Program-made: the position numbers and the translations under genes | Origin: Lentisphaeria bacterium | GTDB taxonomy: Bacteria > Verrucomicrobiota > Lentisphaeria > JABSQK01 > UBA12247 | Direction: 5' to 3' | DNA length: 7,042 nucleotides | Assembly: GCA_003477185.1 (NCBI GenBank) | Contig: DMTJ01000099.1 | Span: 1-7,042, forward strand | Shown here: piece after piece, positions 6,192 through 7,042 of the stretch | Numbering within the stretch: position 1 is the stretch's first letter | Layout of the letters: the number at the start of each line of letters is the position of its first letter | Notes under the pieces: model-generated | Told to the model about the DNA's origin: nothing | The model's database searches: none | Seen by the model: only the letters and a program-made list of their open reading frames with translations

Positions 6192-6917
6192 TCAGCTGCC
6201 TTCGTGCCGGCCACGTGGGCGCACAGAACGCCGCTTCCACCAAACCAGCCCGAAGGTATCCGCGATCCCTACCCAAAGGCGGTTATTGATCCCGTACTTT
6301 GTGACGCCCACTTCTCGAGAACGATGCTGAACGGGCATCTCCGTGATCCGTGCGCCTTCGAGCCGGAGCAAGGTCGGAAAAAATCGATGCATGCCTCGGA
6401 ATACCGGAATGCGCAGTGCGTGCTCGCGCTTGAATACACGGATGGCGCAGCCGACGTCGGTGACAGACTCACCAGTCAGGTTGTTGCGGAAGCCGTTCGC
6501 CAGCTTGCTGCACCAAAGACGGACTTTGCTGTCCTGGCGCTTCGCGCGGATGCCGTTGACCATGTCGACATCCTGCTCATCCATAACCGTCAGCATTTTC
6601 ACCAAGTCAGCCGGAACATTCTGGCCGTCGCCGTCCAGCGTGGCCAGAAGCGGCATCTTCGCTTGGGTGAAGCCGTACGCCAGCGCTGCGGACTGGCCAA
6701 AGTTTCCGTCCAGGTCGATGACCCGATGGTGGCGATCTTCATTGGCGAAGTCCTGCATCACGTCAAGGGTGCGGTCGGTCGATCCGTCATTAATCCAGAG
6801 GCATTCCCACTCGCGGTCGAGGCCGACCATGGCGTCCGACACTTCTTGTGCGAGCGTGGGCCCTGATTCCTCTTCGTTCATGACGGGGACGATGATTGAC
6901 AATCCGTCCTTGTCCAT
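6192..6917 (-). CDS. Family 2 glycosyltransferase, DPM1/GtrB-like
   Basis: Probably transfers a sugar from a nucleotide donor to a polyprenyl phosphate on the cytosolic face of the membrane; donor and acceptor are inferred from the family. The 241-aa protein has the GT-A fold order: SIIVPVMNEEE (residues 7-17), the nucleotide-binding WINDGSTDRT (41-50), LDGNFGQSAALAYGF (69-83), and the metal-binding LDGDGQN (94-100, Asp95 and Asp97). It continues with GESVTDVGCAIRVFKRE (149-165) and the acceptor-side MHRFFPTLLRLEGA followed by HRSREVGVTKYGINNRL. GtrB and ArnC types carry two C-terminal membrane helices. This one stops soon after WVGIADTFGLVWWKRR with a basic tail, as in the short soluble DPM1 type. 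ATG 6917 has a good ribosome site. It converges on the rightward genes and no partner is visible downstream. Confidence 0.93.
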   Translation of the reverse strand: MDKDGLSIIVPVMNEEESGPTLAQEVSDAMVGLDREWECLWINDGSTDRTLDVMQDFANEDRHHRVIDLDGNFGQSAALAYGFTQAKMPLLATLDGDGQNVPADLVKMLTVMDEQDVDMVNGIRAKRQDSKVRLWCSKLANGFRNNLTGESVTDVGCAIRVFKREHALRIPVFRGMHRFFPTLLRLEGARITEMPVQHRSREVGVTKYGINNRLWVGIADTFGLVWWKRRSVRPRGRHEGS

Positions 6918-6923
6918 TCTAAA

Positions 6924-6928
6924 TCCTC
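6924..6928 (-). promoter_or_regulatory. Ribosome binding site of the glycosyltransferase
   Basis: On the minus strand GAGGA lies 6 nt upstream of ATG 6917. It fixes the start at the ATG that gives a normal family N-terminus. Confidence 0.75.
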
Positions 6929-7003
6929 AGCGATTGGGTGCGCAATAGGGTACCAATAAAGCAAGCGCCGTGCTTCGCGCACAGATGCGTGCGAAAAACC
7001 TGT

Positions 7004-7031
7004 TTGACAGGTAAAAGCACGCGTATATATT
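7004..7031 (+). promoter_or_regulatory. Near-consensus sigma-70 promoter firing rightward out of the window
   Basis: TTGACA (7004-7009) is a perfect -35 hexamer. TATATT (7026-7031) follows after 16 bp as the -10; the overlapping TATATA at 7024 would give a 14-bp spacer and is less likely. Transcription would start at or just beyond the right edge. Such strong promoters often drive tRNA, rRNA or abundant-protein genes, so an RNA gene or highly expressed gene just outside is plausible. It points away from the leftward glycosyltransferase. Confidence 0.6.
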
Positions 7032-7042
7032 TGCCGCCCCTC

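Noticed and set aside
5960..6214. 84-aa leftward ORF (GTG start) downstream of the glycosyltransferase
   Set aside because: It lies antisense in exact codon register to the second half of the decayed + strand gene, lacks a ribosome site at its GTG, and I recognise no family. It remains the main rival reading of 5960-6214.
6165..6866. 233-aa rightward ORF opposite the glycosyltransferase
   Set aside because: It is the antisense shadow of a gene with clear GT-A motifs on the minus strand.
6974..6995. Imperfect inverted repeat (TTCGC...GCGAA, or CGCAC...GTGCG) upstream of the right-edge promoter
   Set aside because: It has a short stem of 5 bp and is followed by A rather than T on the + strand, so it is not a terminator. 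It could be an operator but the support is too weak.

Overview
The window carries a compact run of rightward housekeeping genes, then a less certain accessory stretch, then one leftward gene and a rightward promoter at the right edge. I infer a member of the Verrucomicrobiota or a near relative. The reasons are a Rho with a long Gly/Arg-rich N-terminal extension, a small DUF3568-like lipoprotein beside hemB, and a magnesium-type HemB. No rRNA or other marker is present to settle the taxonomy. Codons are GC-rich at third positions throughout, and no gene stands out as foreign.

Region 1 (2-4354, all +) holds rho (5' end outside the window), a 222-aa cytosolic protein of unknown function, a DUF3568-like lipoprotein, hemB (porphobilinogen synthase) and cmk (cytidylate kinase). 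Gaps are 2 to 38 bp and no terminators are visible, so this is probably one transcript with translational coupling. hemB and cmk both use GTG starts. The shared theme is core metabolism: transcription termination, tetrapyrrole synthesis and pyrimidine nucleotide supply.

Region 2 (4375-5798, +) holds an ECF-type sigma factor followed by two small exported proteins. No recognisable anti-sigma factor follows it. The second exported protein has a clear signal peptide but no standard start codon in a suitable place.

Region 3 (5799-6191) contains no intact gene I can support. On the + strand it holds what looks like the remains of one gene: two protein-like stretches in the same frame, the first resembling part of a pilin or pseudopilin, separated by two in-frame stops.

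Region 4 (6192-7042) holds a leftward DPM1/GtrB-like family 2 glycosyltransferase with a good ribosome binding site. A near-consensus sigma-70 promoter behind it fires rightward out of the window, presumably into a gene or RNA just beyond it.

I found no CRISPR array, insertion sequence, tRNA or rRNA, and no convincing undescribed multi-gene system. The most unusual items are the repeat-built disordered tail of Rho, the unpaired sigma factor with its two exported neighbours, the exported gene without a start codon and the decayed gene.
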